Shown here: positions 26,010-36,687 of the stretch, one piece after another
Numbering within the stretch: position 1 is the first letter of the stretch
Layout: each line of letters opens with the position of its first letter
From: Marivivens sp.
Lineage (GTDB): Bacteria; Pseudomonadota; Alphaproteobacteria; Rhodobacterales; Rhodobacteraceae
Assembly: GCA_030827165.1 (NCBI GenBank)
Contig: JAURFB010000004.1
Span: 1 to 64,000, forward strand
Direction: 5' to 3'
DNA: 64,000 bases
The notes under the pieces: generated by a model
Told to the model about the DNA's origin: nothing
Databases searched by the model: none
What the model saw: the letters and a program-made list of their open reading frames with translations, nothing else
Position numbers and translations under genes: made by a program

Positions 26010-26032
26010 ACCGAAAATGGCCAAAATTCGGT
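26010..26032. promoter_or_regulatory. Palindrome upstream of the MarR-type gene
   Basis: ACCGAA at 26010-26015 is mirrored by TTCGGT at 26027-26032 around a central TGGCCA. The 23-base element lies 37-59 bases ahead of the regulator start. Its size fits a MarR dimer site; autorepression is inferred. Confidence 0.45.
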
Positions 26033-26041
26033 TAAGTGGGA

Positions 26042-26313
26042 TCAACGGGGGCGAGCGATCCCCACCGCACCCGAGGCGATATTGGCGATCAGCCCGGCAA
26101 ACTTGTCAGGCGCATGATCCTGCCCCGAGACCCAGCGATAAAGATCGTGGTCGTTTTCTTCGAGTAGCGCCTCATAGAGGTCGAGTTCGCCATCGTCCAT
26201 CGCGCTCAGACATTCTCCGGCATATGCCGAAAGGATCAGGTCCATTTCCTTGATCCCGCGCCGCATCGACCGCATGGCAAGGCGCTTGGCGCGGATGTCG
26301 CGTCCCTCGCCGG

Positions 26314-26317
<4 letters not shown>
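26042..26317 (-). CDS. sdhE: Succinate dehydrogenase flavinylation factor SdhE
   Basis: This 91-residue cytosolic factor helps attach FAD to SdhA. The diagnostic SMRRGIKEMDLIL (RGxxE motif) is at residues 17-29, followed by the acidic helix region DDGELDLYEALLEENDHDLYRWVSG. Length matches the family. Its start overlaps the stop of the upstream HTH gene by 4 bases, so the two are co-translated. Confidence 0.95.
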
Positions 26318-27994
<1,677 letters not shown>

Positions 27995-28001
27995 GGAACC
28001 G

Positions 28002-28424
28002 ATGGCGACAGACCTGCCCGATTACTACTTCCGGGTGCGCGATAACGGCGCGACGGTTTTCCGTGTCGATACGGAGAACCGGCAGCGCCGTATCGAGATG
28101 AACCAGATCGCCGTGGTCAATGTCCGCAATGGCGAGATCAAGCCGCAGGGCGACAGGCCACTGACCGAGGCCGATGTCGCGGCGATTCAGGGATGGATGG
28201 CGGATCGCGTCACGCTCTTGGCACAGCGGGATATCGACGACATTCACCGCGCGGTCGACTATCTCAACCAGACAACGCACTGGGCGCAGGCCAAGGCCAG
28301 CGACGAGCAGTTGGAGGACGTGACCGACCGCCTGCTTCTGGCGATGCACGATCTACGATCGGTGCTGGTGCGCAAGAAAGCGGACCGGCTGATGAAACCA
28401 GACCGGCCCGAGGTCGAGGGCTAG
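28002..28424 (+). CDS. Conserved hypothetical protein
   Basis: This 140-residue soluble protein starts 7 bases after aspC, so it is probably in the same transcript. It has a beta-rich N-terminal part (YYFRVRDNGATVFRVDTENRQRRIEM) and a helical C-terminal part (IDDIHRAVDYLNQTTHWAQAKASD and LLLAMHDLRSVLVRKKADRL). There is no signal peptide, membrane segment or recognised catalytic motif. I do not recognise a named family; similar small proteins next to aminotransferase genes occur in Rhodobacterales. Confidence 0.75.
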   Translation: MATDLPDYYFRVRDNGATVFRVDTENRQRRIEMNQIAVVNVRNGEIKPQGDRPLTEADVAAIQGWMADRVTLLAQRDIDDIHRAVDYLNQTTHWAQAKASDEQLEDVTDRLLLAMHDLRSVLVRKKADRLMKPDRPEVEG

Positions 28425-28428
28425 GCCT

Positions 28429-29889
28429 TCACGCCGCCGGTCTCTGGCGCAGAACGAAATCGTCGCTGGCGGCGTCGAAGCTGTAGAGCGCGGCATAGCG
28501 ATCTGGCTTGAGGGCAATCAGCCGGATCGCGTCGATGATCTTGTCGGCCTTTTCATCATCCATGAGCGCCGAAAGGTTGAAGCGGGTCCAGCCGGGCTTG
28601 AGCATTGCCTCACCTGCCAGAATGCGGCGGCGGATGCCTTCCGAAGCCGCTTCGTCGATCCCCAAGAGCCGATGGCCGTAGGGCCCTGCGCAGGCACAAC
28701 CGCCCCGCGCCTGAATACCGAAGCAATCCGACAAGACCCGCGTCAGCAGAAGCGGATGCAGGCGGTCCTGCCCCTTTTCGTCGACAAGACGGATGGAAAA
28801 GAACGGCAAGGCGCGATCCGCATCGGGATTGCCCATGATCTGAAGCCCCGGCAAGCCATGCCAGGCGTCAAGCGCGCGGTGGCGTAGCTCCTCGTGGCGC
28901 TCGTCCAGAGTGCGTTGGCCGATCGCAGCCTTGACCGCGAGCACCAGCGCCGCGCGGAGATCGCCGACCACGTTGGGGGTCCCTGCCTCTTCCCGTTCGG
29001 TAATATCTTCGAGATAGTCGTGCGCCCTGGGCGAGACAAAACGGACGGTGCCGCCGCCTGTCGTGATCGTCGGCTTCTTGTGCGTCACGGCCGCCTTGCG
29101 GACGATCAGAACGCCAGACGCGCCGGGACCGCCGATGAATTTTTGCGGCGAGAGGGCCACGGCGTCGATTTCGGCATCGGTTCCGGCCGCCATGTCGACC
29201 GTCATGTAGGGGCCACCGCCCGCGTAGTCCCAAACGGCACGTGCGCCGTGACTCTTCAGGAGGCGGGTCACGGCCTTCACATCGGTGATGATGCCACTGA
29301 CGTTCGACGCCGCCGAAAAAGCGCCGATCATCAGACGGCCCTGCCCCGTTTCGAGAGCCGATTCCAAAGCCACCATATCCGGCCCGCCGTTGGCGGCCTC
29401 TTCGATTTCGATCACCTCGGCGCCGCTCTCGCGCCATGGCAGGATGTTGGAATGATGCTCGTAGGGGCCAATCACAACAAGCGGCCTCTCGCCCCGCGCC
29501 ACGGCATCCGTCACACCCAAAAGGCCGACAATCCGGTTGAGCGCCGTGGTCGCGCCCGAGCCGGCAAAGATCACCGCATGCCGCGCATCCGCCCCGCATT
29601 GCCCGGCGATATAGGTCCGCGCCTCGCGCCGCAGGCGGGTCATCGTCGCGCCGCAGAGCGAACCCTCGGTGTGGCTGTTGGCATAGTAGGGCAGGATCTC
29701 GTTGAGCACCGCCCACTCCACCTGCATCAGCGCCCGCCCCGAGGCGATATAGTCAGCATAGATCATTTTCTTGGGGCCGAGCGGGCCCTCGATCACAAGA
29801 CCTTCCCCGACAAGCCCATTGCGGAGCGCCTCGATGGTATCGCGGCGGCCCAGGCTGGTCTGGAAGTCCTCGAAAAAAGTCTTGGGCAT
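28429..29889 (-). CDS. Class V aminotransferase (cysteine-desulfurase-like PLP enzyme)
   Basis: This 486-residue PLP-dependent enzyme is longer than NifS/IscS/SufS (about 400). Recognisable blocks are YADYIASGRALMQVE, ANSHTEGSLCG, the cofactor region FAGSGATTALNRI and the Lys loop ALSPQKFIGGPGASGVLIV. The C-terminal part has a Cys-rich loop FGIQARGGCACAGPYGHRLLG. It could act as a cysteine desulfurase/selenocysteine lyase or as an amino-acid aminotransferase; adjacent Suf genes are absent. A divergent Lrp-type regulator gene 88 bases away suggests amino-acid-responsive control. Confidence 0.88.
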   Translation of the reverse strand: MPKTFFEDFQTSLGRRDTIEALRNGLVGEGLVIEGPLGPKKMIYADYIASGRALMQVEWAVLNEILPYYANSHTEGSLCGATMTRLRREARTYIAGQCGADARHAVIFAGSGATTALNRIVGLLGVTDAVARGERPLVVIGPYEHHSNILPWRESGAEVIEIEEAANGGPDMVALESALETGQGRLMIGAFSAASNVSGIITDVKAVTRLLKSHGARAVWDYAGGGPYMTVDMAAGTDAEIDAVALSPQKFIGGPGASGVLIVRKAAVTHKKPTITTGGGTVRFVSPRAHDYLEDITEREEAGTPNVVGDLRAALVLAVKAAIGQRTLDERHEELRHRALDAWHGLPGLQIMGNPDADRALPFFSIRLVDEKGQDRLHPLLLTRVLSDCFGIQARGGCACAGPYGHRLLGIDEAASEGIRRRILAGEAMLKPGWTRFNLSALMDDEKADKIIDAIRLIALKPDRYAALYSFDAASDDFVLRQRPAA

Positions 29890-29977
29890 GGGGCATCTCC
29901 TGTTTCGCGGAAATTACCAAGCCACAGCGCATAATCCTTACTCAACTTCATTGCCATTTCTTTCAATATTGTGTCAA

Positions 29978-30448
29978 ATGATCGGTATATTCTCTGATTT
30001 TGACAAGATTGATAGATTGATCCTCCGCGCCCTACAGCGCGATTCAAGCCGCTCGCAGCGCGCTCTGGCCGAGGATGTGGGTCTGAGCCAAAACGCCCTC
30101 TGGCGCCGTCTCAAGCGGCTTCAGGACAGCGGCATCATCAAAGGCCAGACGATCCGGCTCAATCCGGCCGACATCGGCCTTGGGCTGACTGTTTTCGTGA
30201 TGATCCGCACCCGCAACCATTCCGCCGGATGGCTGGCCGATTTCCGGCGCGAAGCGCTGGCGATCCCGAACATCATCGACATCTACAGGATCGCCGGCGA
30301 CTATGACTATATGCTCAAGGTGGTTGCTGCCGACATGAACGATTTCGATCGCGTCTATCAGCGGCTGATCGAGAAAGTCTCACTCGAGACCGTGACCTCG
30401 CTTGTCACTATGGAAGCGATTGCCGACAGCCGCGATCTGCCGCTTTAG
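29978..30448 (+). CDS. Lrp/AsnC-family transcriptional regulator
   Basis: This 156-residue regulator has an N-terminal HTH (DKIDRLILRALQRDSSRSQRALAEDVGLSQNALWRRLKRLQDSGII, residues 8-52). A C-terminal RAM ligand-binding domain follows (FVMIRTRNHSAG ... VMKV-type region DYDYMLKVVAADMNDF). No clear Shine-Dalgarno precedes the ATG at 29978. It diverges from the class V aminotransferase, the likely target. The AT-rich gap between them (TTTCAATATTGTGTCAAATG) fits Lrp binding. Its stop overlaps the MATE gene by 4 bases. Confidence 0.92.
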   Translation: MIGIFSDFDKIDRLILRALQRDSSRSQRALAEDVGLSQNALWRRLKRLQDSGIIKGQTIRLNPADIGLGLTVFVMIRTRNHSAGWLADFRREALAIPNIIDIYRIAGDYDYMLKVVAADMNDFDRVYQRLIEKVSLETVTSLVTMEAIADSRDLPL

Positions 30449-31797
30449 GCCAGCCGCCGCACCTCGGACCAGAAACGCAGGGTCAGAAGGATCGCGGCCA
30501 CCGCCAGGCCAAGCGTCAGCCCCAACCATAGCCCGACCGGACCGAAGCCAAGGGTAAAGGCCATCACATAGCTGAACGGAATGGCCAGCACCCAATAACT
30601 GAAGGCAGCGATCCACATGGGCATGGTCATGTCCTGTATCCCCCGCAGAAGCGAGAGCGAGACGATCTGTGTCAGGTCGGCCATCTGGAAGAGAACCGAC
30701 ACAAACAGAAGCGAGGTGCCGATGGCGATCAGGGCATCGCGTTCCGGTTCGGTCGGGTCGATGAAAAGCGAGATGAGCGGGCTTGGGAAAGCCAGAAACA
30801 ATGCAACGACCAGCAGGCCGAAGCCGGCCGAGATGGCATAGGCCATAAGCGCGCCCCGGCGGAGGTTCTCGAAGTTGCGCCTGCCGAAGGCCGCGCCGGT
30901 GCGGATCGTCGCCGCCTGACTCATGCCGATGTGGAACATGAACATCAGCGACACGAGCTGGAGCGCGATTCCATGCGCTGCAAGCTCGATCTCGCCGATC
31001 CAGCCCATCATCGCCGAGGAGGCAACAAACAGCCCGCTTTCGGCCAGCGATGTCAGCCCGATCGGCACCCCAAGGTGGAAGACGTGCCAGAAGATCGACC
31101 AATCGCTCCGCCAGATACGCTGAAACAAATGCAAGTGCGGGAGCTTGATCTGCGCATAGCCGGCAAGAAACAGCATCGTGAAAAGCTGTACCGTGACCGA
31201 CGCAATCGCCGCGCCCTCTATGCCCAACTCGGGCGCGCCCCAGTTGCCGAAGATCAGCGCGTAGTTGATGAAAGCGTTGAGGATCACCCCGAGGATCGTC
31301 ACCCAAAGCTGGACACCCGTCAGGTGCTGGCCGCTGAGATAGGAGCGGAACACCGCGATCAGCAGCGCAGGCGCCATGCCGAAACCGGCGATGCGAAGAT
31401 AATGTTGCCCAAGCGCGGCCACCTCGGGTGTCTGCCCCGCCCAGATCAGGACCGTCTCGGACCACCAGAAAATCGGGATCACGACGGCAAAATAGATAAG
31501 GCTCAGCCACATCGCCATCCGCGTGACGCGGCGCACGCGCACATCGTCGCCCGACGCCCCCGCCTCGGCCACCAGCGGCATCACCGCCTGCCCGAAACCC
31601 GCACCAAGGATGAAGATGATGAACCAGAGTGAACCGGCAATGGTTGATGCGGCGAGACTCGTCACGCTGTACCAGCCCAGCATGATCGTATCGGTCATGT
31701 GGATGGCGAAGCCCGCGACAAAGCTGCCGATCAGGGGAGCCCCCAGCCGAAACAGCCCGCGCGCATGGGCGCCATAGGATAGCTGATCACTCGTCAT
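30445..31797 (-). CDS. MATE-family multidrug/toxin efflux protein
   Basis: This 450-residue inner-membrane exporter has 12 predicted helices in two repeats. The N-half begins FRLGAPLIGSFVAGFAIHMTDTIMLGWYS and the C-half VPIGLTSLAESGLFVASSAMMGWIG, the typical MATE start of each repeat. MATE pumps use proton or sodium gradients to export cationic drugs. Substrate is unknown. No nearby regulator other than the convergent Lrp gene. Length is normal. Confidence 0.93.
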   Translation of the reverse strand: MTSDQLSYGAHARGLFRLGAPLIGSFVAGFAIHMTDTIMLGWYSVTSLAASTIAGSLWFIIFILGAGFGQAVMPLVAEAGASGDDVRVRRVTRMAMWLSLIYFAVVIPIFWWSETVLIWAGQTPEVAALGQHYLRIAGFGMAPALLIAVFRSYLSGQHLTGVQLWVTILGVILNAFINYALIFGNWGAPELGIEGAAIASVTVQLFTMLFLAGYAQIKLPHLHLFQRIWRSDWSIFWHVFHLGVPIGLTSLAESGLFVASSAMMGWIGEIELAAHGIALQLVSLMFMFHIGMSQAATIRTGAAFGRRNFENLRRGALMAYAISAGFGLLVVALFLAFPSPLISLFIDPTEPERDALIAIGTSLLFVSVLFQMADLTQIVSLSLLRGIQDMTMPMWIAAFSYWVLAIPFSYVMAFTLGFGPVGLWLGLTLGLAVAAILLTLRFWSEVRRLA

Positions 31798-31897
31798 CCG
31801 GGGTCCGTATTTCGACGCGCGAAAGAGGTCCAGAGGTATTGGGCCTGCGACCTCCCGCCGCAGGAACCTGTGGCAAGAAATCCCCGCTGAAAGTGGG

Positions 31898-32803
31898 CTA
31901 CTTTTGACTGCCGTCGTCTTTCAAGACCTCGCGCCAGCTGTGTCTGGGCGCAAAACCAACCATCCGTTTGGCCTTTGCATTGGCAAAGAACGTCTCGTTG
32001 CGGCCCATCTCTCGGCGCTTCTCGACCCCTTGGTAGAACCGTGCGATCACCTCGTCCGAGGCGAGCGAGACGCTCATATCGTCATTCGAGACGTTGAAAA
32101 CCTCATAGCCCAGCCCGTCGGTTTGCAGGCAGCGGTCTACCATATGGCCCAGATCACGCGCGTCGATATAGGCGAATATATTGCGGCGGCGCAGTTCGGG
32201 GTCTTTCATGAAAGGCGGGAATTTAGTTTCATATTCAAGTGGTTCTATAACGTTGTTAATGCTCAGCCCGTAGATGTCGAACCCCGTTCGCTCCTGAAAG
32301 CTCCGCGCCGTGACCTCGTTGACAACCTTCGACATGGCATAGCTGTCTTGCGGCACAGTCGGGTGCTCTTCGTCGATCGGGACATAGGCCGGCTTTTTCA
32401 CGCCATCATAGAAGCAGATACCATAGGTCGTTTCGGACGAGGCAAAGATCACCTTGCGGATCCCAAGTTTAGCTGCGGCATCCAAGATATTGTAAGTGCT
32501 CGAAACATTGACCTGATAGGTTTCGTTGTCAGGGCGCAGCATCAGGCTCGGTACAGCGGCGAAATGGACGATAGCGTCATAGCGCGGGGTGCCGGTTCCG
32601 GCCTCCTGCTCTTCGCCGCGGGCAAAGGCGTGAAGCGCGTTGAACACATGGCCAGCGTCGGTCAGGTCGACCCGCAGGTCAGCAACGCCCGGCATATTGA
32701 GGGGCGCAAGGTCGGCGTTGGTCACGCTGTAGCCGCGCTCGACAAGGTGGGCGATGGCGTGCCGTCCGGCCTTGCCGCTGCCGCCGGTGAAGAAAATGCG
32801 CAT
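31898..32803 (-). CDS. NAD-dependent epimerase/dehydratase (extended SDR)
   Basis: This 301-residue extended short-chain dehydrogenase has the nucleotide motif FFTGGSGKAGRHAIAHL at the N-terminus. The catalytic YAMSKVVNE (Tyr and Lys) and upstream Ser region FASSETTYGICF are present, as is HFAAVPSLM. It resembles nucleoside-sugar epimerases and uronate dehydrogenases of Rhodobacterales; exact substrate unknown. The ~100-base gap before the MATE gene contains no recognised gene. Confidence 0.88.
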   Translation of the reverse strand: MRIFFTGGSGKAGRHAIAHLVERGYSVTNADLAPLNMPGVADLRVDLTDAGHVFNALHAFARGEEQEAGTGTPRYDAIVHFAAVPSLMLRPDNETYQVNVSSTYNILDAAAKLGIRKVIFASSETTYGICFYDGVKKPAYVPIDEEHPTVPQDSYAMSKVVNEVTARSFQERTGFDIYGLSINNVIEPLEYETKFPPFMKDPELRRRNIFAYIDARDLGHMVDRCLQTDGLGYEVFNVSNDDMSVSLASDEVIARFYQGVEKRREMGRNETFFANAKAKRMVGFAPRHSWREVLKDDGSQK

Positions 32804-32916
32804 GGGGCCTCCTTTGAACTACCATACTCTAGACCGTCCGCCGCGCGATCAACAGGCCCCTTCCCCACGGCACCCTGTCGCGCTAGCGTCGCGCCAAACC
32901 AGACAAGGAGATCCCG

Positions 32917-33579
32917 ATGCCCACCCTCTACGGCGCCTACCGCAGCCGCGCGACCCGCAACTTCTGGCTAGCTCTCGAAGCTGGAAAACACCTCGAGCAC
33001 AAGCCCGTGCTTCAGGCCTATCGCGTGGCCGATCCCAAGGCGGCGAACGCGCCCCTTCACACCCAATCGCCCGAGTTTCTGGCCATCTCGCCCGCCGGTG
33101 CGATCCCGGTGCTGAAGGATGGCGATCTGGTGATCTCAGAATCGCTTGCGATCAACCTCTACCTCGCCAAGAAGTGGGGCGGCCCGCTTGCGCCGAAGGA
33201 TGCCGGCGAAGACGCCCAGATGATGCAATGGGCGCTCTATGGCATGACCGCGATCGAGCCGCACACCCTGCCGATCCTGTATTGCTACGCCGAGAAACGC
33301 GCCGGAACCCCCGAGGGGCAGGCCGAGATCGACGGCGATGTGGCAGCGCTGGAACGCCCCCTAAGGGCGCTCGACACTCACCTTGCCACGCATGGCGGCC
33401 AGCTGGTCGGCGGCCGCTTTACCGTGGCCGACATCAACATGGCCGAAGTCTTGCGCTATGTGCAGCCACATACCTCTGTCTTGCCGCGCTTTCCGGCGGT
33501 GAACGCGTGGCTCTCCGCCTGTCAGGCGCGCACGGCGTTCAAGGAAATGATGGCTCGGCGCGAGGCCGAGCCGGCCTAG
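32917..33579 (+). CDS. Glutathione S-transferase-like protein
   Basis: This 220-residue cytosolic protein has a thioredoxin-fold N-terminal domain (LYGAYRSRATRNFWLALEAG, then SPAGAIPVLKDGDLVISESLAINLYLA) and an all-helical C-terminal domain ending with the GST fold capping region VGGRFTVADINMAEVL. The N-terminal Ser/Arg context suggests a beta- or theta-like class. Substrate unknown. GGAG at 32908-32911 precedes the start. It converges on the dehydrogenase gene with a 4-base overlap. Confidence 0.9.
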   Translation: MPTLYGAYRSRATRNFWLALEAGKHLEHKPVLQAYRVADPKAANAPLHTQSPEFLAISPAGAIPVLKDGDLVISESLAINLYLAKKWGGPLAPKDAGEDAQMMQWALYGMTAIEPHTLPILYCYAEKRAGTPEGQAEIDGDVAALERPLRALDTHLATHGGQLVGGRFTVADINMAEVLRYVQPHTSVLPRFPAVNAWLSACQARTAFKEMMARREAEPA

Positions 33580-34532
33580 GCGATCACCCGGACCGGGTTG
33601 CCCGCCCGCCAGGCCCGGATCGCCTCGGCGGTCTGGGTGTAAAAGAGGCGGAATGTCGCCTCGGTCGTATAGCCAAGGTGCGGCGTCAGAAGGAGCCGCC
33701 CCTCGGAGATCAGGTCCGCCGCCCTGAGCGGGTCGTCCTTGGGCAGGGGCTCGACATCGAACACATCGAGCCCAGCCTTGGCTGTCGGGTCGCGGCGCAG
33801 CCAGTCGAGGACGGCATCACTGTCGACAATCGGCCCGCGCGAGGTGTTGATCAGCACCATGCCGGGCTTGGCCAAGGCAAGGGCGGTGCGATTGATCAGG
33901 CCGGCGGTTCGCTCCGACAGCGCCATATGGACACTTGCCACATCCGATTTGGCGAGAAGATCTCCAAGGCTCTGGATCAGCCGCACGCCAAGCGCCGCGC
34001 AGCGCTCATCGCTCAGGTTCTGCGACCATGCGACAATCTCCATGCCCAGCGCCTTGCCCAAGACGGCCATTTGCGCCCCGATATTTCCAAGGCCGACAAG
34101 GCCAAGGGTCAGCCCGGCCACATCACGCCCAAGCCCCGCCTGCCAACCGCCGCCATTCAGCAAGGCAACCTCGGGCAAAAGCCGGCGGTTCAGCGCCAGC
34201 AACATCAGGATCGAAAGCTCGGATGTCGTCGTCTTGCGGCTTTCTGTGCCACAGACCGTGATCCCCCGCGCCTTGGCCGCCGCCACGTCGATCGCGGCAT
34301 TCTTCGGCCCGCTGGTGACGATCAGCTTCAGGTTGGGAAGGGCGTCGATCAGGGCGGCGGGCATCGCCGTGCGCTCGCGCATCAGGCAGATCACCTCAAA
34401 GGGCCACAGGCGCGCGGCCAGCGACGCGTGATCCAAGATGGTATCGGAAAAGACGGTGATCTTGCCAACGCCCGACCAGTCGGCCAATCGCAGCGCAGCG
34501 CCCGCGTAATCGTCGAGTATTGCGATTGTCAT
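33576..34532 (-). CDS. D-2-hydroxyacid dehydrogenase family protein
   Basis: This 318-residue NAD-dependent dehydrogenase is related to phosphoglycerate dehydrogenase and hydroxyacid reductases. The dinucleotide motif is GLVGLGNIGAQMAVLG; the catalytic Arg is in INTSRGPIVDSDAVLDWL, the Glu in DVFDVEPLPKDDPLR, and the His in LTPHLGYTTEAT. The start at 34532 (MTIAILDDY) is the normal family start; a longer frame adds a low-complexity leader. Substrate unknown. Confidence 0.9.
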   Translation of the reverse strand: MTIAILDDYAGAALRLADWSGVGKITVFSDTILDHASLAARLWPFEVICLMRERTAMPAALIDALPNLKLIVTSGPKNAAIDVAAAKARGITVCGTESRKTTTSELSILMLLALNRRLLPEVALLNGGGWQAGLGRDVAGLTLGLVGLGNIGAQMAVLGKALGMEIVAWSQNLSDERCAALGVRLIQSLGDLLAKSDVASVHMALSERTAGLINRTALALAKPGMVLINTSRGPIVDSDAVLDWLRRDPTAKAGLDVFDVEPLPKDDPLRAADLISEGRLLLTPHLGYTTEATFRLFYTQTAEAIRAWRAGNPVRVIA

Positions 34533-34610
34533 TCGCGCCGGTCCCGTCACATGTGCCCTCACGCCAGATCTGCGGCCATCGTGCGGGGGCACGTCAAGGG
34601 GCAATGCCGC

Positions 34611-35336
34611 CTACTGCGCGGCGATCCTCCGATTTGCCGCGATAAGCTTTTGTCCGGCGTCTCGTGCCAGCGCGCTTTCCATGATGATCCGAAACCCGTC
34701 GTCCCGGTTCATCAACCGTTCCAGCGGTGCCGCCCCGATTACGAAATATCGGGAGGTGCTGGTCAGAGCCACAGTCGCGGTTGCCGCGCTGCCGGTCAGA
34801 ACGGTCAATTCCCCCAAGAAGGCGTCGGGCAGGCATTCACCGACGACCTGTTGCCCCAACATGACATCGGCCCGCCCTTCCCCAAGATAGATCAGTTTGG
34901 AATGAACCTCCCCCTCTTTCATGAGAAGCTCGCCCGCGGCGCCGTCGCGCCAGTGGCCGGCATCCAGGAACCGCCGCGCGGCAATTCGGGTTGCGTGCGG
35001 CAGTTTCGAGGTCACGAGCGCCTTTTCTTCCGCGGTGAACCGGATCGTATGGTGCAGATAATAAAAGCGGATCATCCCGATCGCCGAGAGCAGGATCTAG
35101 CTCACCTGGATCAAGGCAGACGAGAGATTGAAACTCTCTGCAAGGCTGATCAAGACCAGAACGGCGGCGAGAATGTTCATCGTCGCATAGGCGTAGCCTG
35201 ATCCCCGTACAAACCCCAATTGCAGGAGCGCATAGCTGCCGAGATAGGTCAGCACCCCCAACAGACCAACGGCCTCGTAAACCCAATCAGACAAACCAAT
35301 ATCCTGCACAATTCCCGTGAAATAACGGGGCTCCAT
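34611..35336 (-). pseudogene. CBU_0592-like membrane protein fused to a cNMP-binding-like domain, split by an in-frame TAG
   Basis: The frame runs from ATG 35336 (MEPRYFTGIVQDIG) through a membrane domain (VYEAVGLLGVLTYLGSYALLQLGFVRGSGYAYATMNILAAVLVLISLAES, given in pieces: VGLLGVLTYLGSYALLQLGF and MNILAAVLVLISLAES). It reaches SSALIQVS and then a TAG at 35097-35099. The same frame resumes ILLSAIGMIRFYYL and continues as a cyclic-nucleotide-binding-like domain (LMKEGEVHSKLIYLGEG, FLGELTVLTG). The family usually has Trp at this point (QVSWIL), so a single TGG-to-TAG change explains it. The cNMP pocket lacks the usual Arg. Either a recent pseudogene or two separate products. Confidence 0.8.
35097..35099 (-). 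other. In-frame TAG interrupting the membrane/cNMP-like gene
   Basis: Reading on the minus strand the codons are CAG GTG AGC TAG ATC CTG CTC, and homologues would have TGG at the TAG. Sequence on both sides stays in one frame and is coherent, so there is no frameshift. Confidence 0.85.
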
Positions 35337-35454
35337 ATCCTTGGAAGACCACCATAGAAGAGCTGCAAGTTCAACGTCTACCTTTGCGCCCGGCCCTGGT
35401 TTCAGATTTCGACGCGCCATTGACAGGACGCAAAGCGCAAGGCGAGGTGATCCC

Positions 35455-36618
35455 ATGAACCATATCGACCAGATCCGCCCCGACGCGCCCGCCCTTGCCC
35501 GCCCTGGGCCACATCCTGTTGGCATCGAGACGGTGGTTTTCACACGCCCCGACCAGCCCGATCTTTCCGATCCCAAGATCACCACGCGTCGCGCCGATCG
35601 GCGGCTGACCGTCACGCTCTGGTTTCCCGCAGCCAAAGGCAGCCCGCAGGGCGGCAGCCATGAGACCCTGATCCGCGACGGGATCACGTGGGCCACGCTG
35701 CACGGCCCAGCCCGCGAGGGGCTGGAGCCTGCCGCCGGCCCCTTCCCGCTTGTCCTTCTCTCGCACGGCTGGCCCGGCAACCGCTGGCTCATGTCGCCCC
35801 ATGCCCTGACGATGGCGAGCCGCGGCTATGTGGTCGCCGCCATCGACCACGAGGGCAGCACCTATGACAATCAGCAGCCCGTCGGCGCGACCTTCTATCA
35901 CCGCCCGCGCGACCAGCGTTTCGTGCTCGATTGCCTCGCCGCGCCAGACGCACCGCTGAAAGGCGTGATCGACACGGATCGCGTGGCGGTCATCGGCTAT
36001 TCGATGGGCGGCTATGGCGCGCTGGTCTTTGGCGGCGCGGGCCTGTCCGAAGCGGCGATGACGCATGAGGCTTCGCCCGCAGACGACCTTCTGCGGCCAT
36101 TGCGTAACGGCACGGCAGAACACGACGCCCTGACCGATTCCCGCGTCAAGGCGCTTGTCACCTTCGGCCCATGGGGCGGCAAGGCGGGGATTTGGGATGC
36201 GGCGGGGCTTGCATCGCTGCGTGCGCCGCTTCTCCTGATCGCCGGATCGGCGGATGATACTTCCGACTACCCCTCGATGCGCCGCATCTGGGAAGAGGCG
36301 ACAGGCGTCGAACGCCACCTTCTGACCTTCGAGATGGCGGGCCACAACGCCGGCGCGCCCATGCCTGCCCCCGCCGAATCCCATGCCCATTCCGACAAGC
36401 TCGGCTGGCCACCCTTCCTGCACTATGCCGACGACGTCTGGGACACGGAGCGGATGAACAACGTCGCCGCCCATTTCTGCGTTGCTTTTCTGGATCGCCA
36501 TATCAAGGGCGAGGGCCAAGCGGCCCGCTTCCTCGCCGCCGGAGGCGATCACTGGCCCGGTTTTTTCGAAAACAGCGCGACCGGCCTCAGATTCGAAACG
36601 CGCCCCGCCGACCGATAG
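35455..36618 (+). CDS. Alpha/beta hydrolase (dienelactone-hydrolase/PAF-acetylhydrolase-like)
   Basis: This 387-residue hydrolase has the nucleophile elbow GYSMGGYGALVFG, oxyanion context VLLSHGWPGNRWLM, an acid region LLIAGSADDTSDYPSM and the His region MAGHNAGAP. The start follows CGAGGTGA at 35443-35450. No signal peptide is visible. The extra N-terminal 100 residues include a beta-sheet-like part (RRLTVTLWFPAAKG) common in PAF-acetylhydrolase-like esterases. Substrate unknown. Confidence 0.87.
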   Translation: MNHIDQIRPDAPALARPGPHPVGIETVVFTRPDQPDLSDPKITTRRADRRLTVTLWFPAAKGSPQGGSHETLIRDGITWATLHGPAREGLEPAAGPFPLVLLSHGWPGNRWLMSPHALTMASRGYVVAAIDHEGSTYDNQQPVGATFYHRPRDQRFVLDCLAAPDAPLKGVIDTDRVAVIGYSMGGYGALVFGGAGLSEAAMTHEASPADDLLRPLRNGTAEHDALTDSRVKALVTFGPWGGKAGIWDAAGLASLRAPLLLIAGSADDTSDYPSMRRIWEEATGVERHLLTFEMAGHNAGAPMPAPAESHAHSDKLGWPPFLHYADDVWDTERMNNVAAHFCVAFLDRHIKGEGQAARFLAAGGDHWPGFFENSATGLRFETRPADR

Positions 36619-36687
36619 CCAATCAACCGATTGCCCCTGCCCCGCACTTCGGCCACACTATCGGCCAGAGCAAAAAGAACGAGCGGT

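Noticed and set aside
32754-35201. Plus-strand open frame of about 800 codons crossing the GST, dehydrogenase and cNMP-like genes
   Set aside because: It runs across real genes on both strands, is low-complexity Arg/Pro/Gln-rich and has no start signal.
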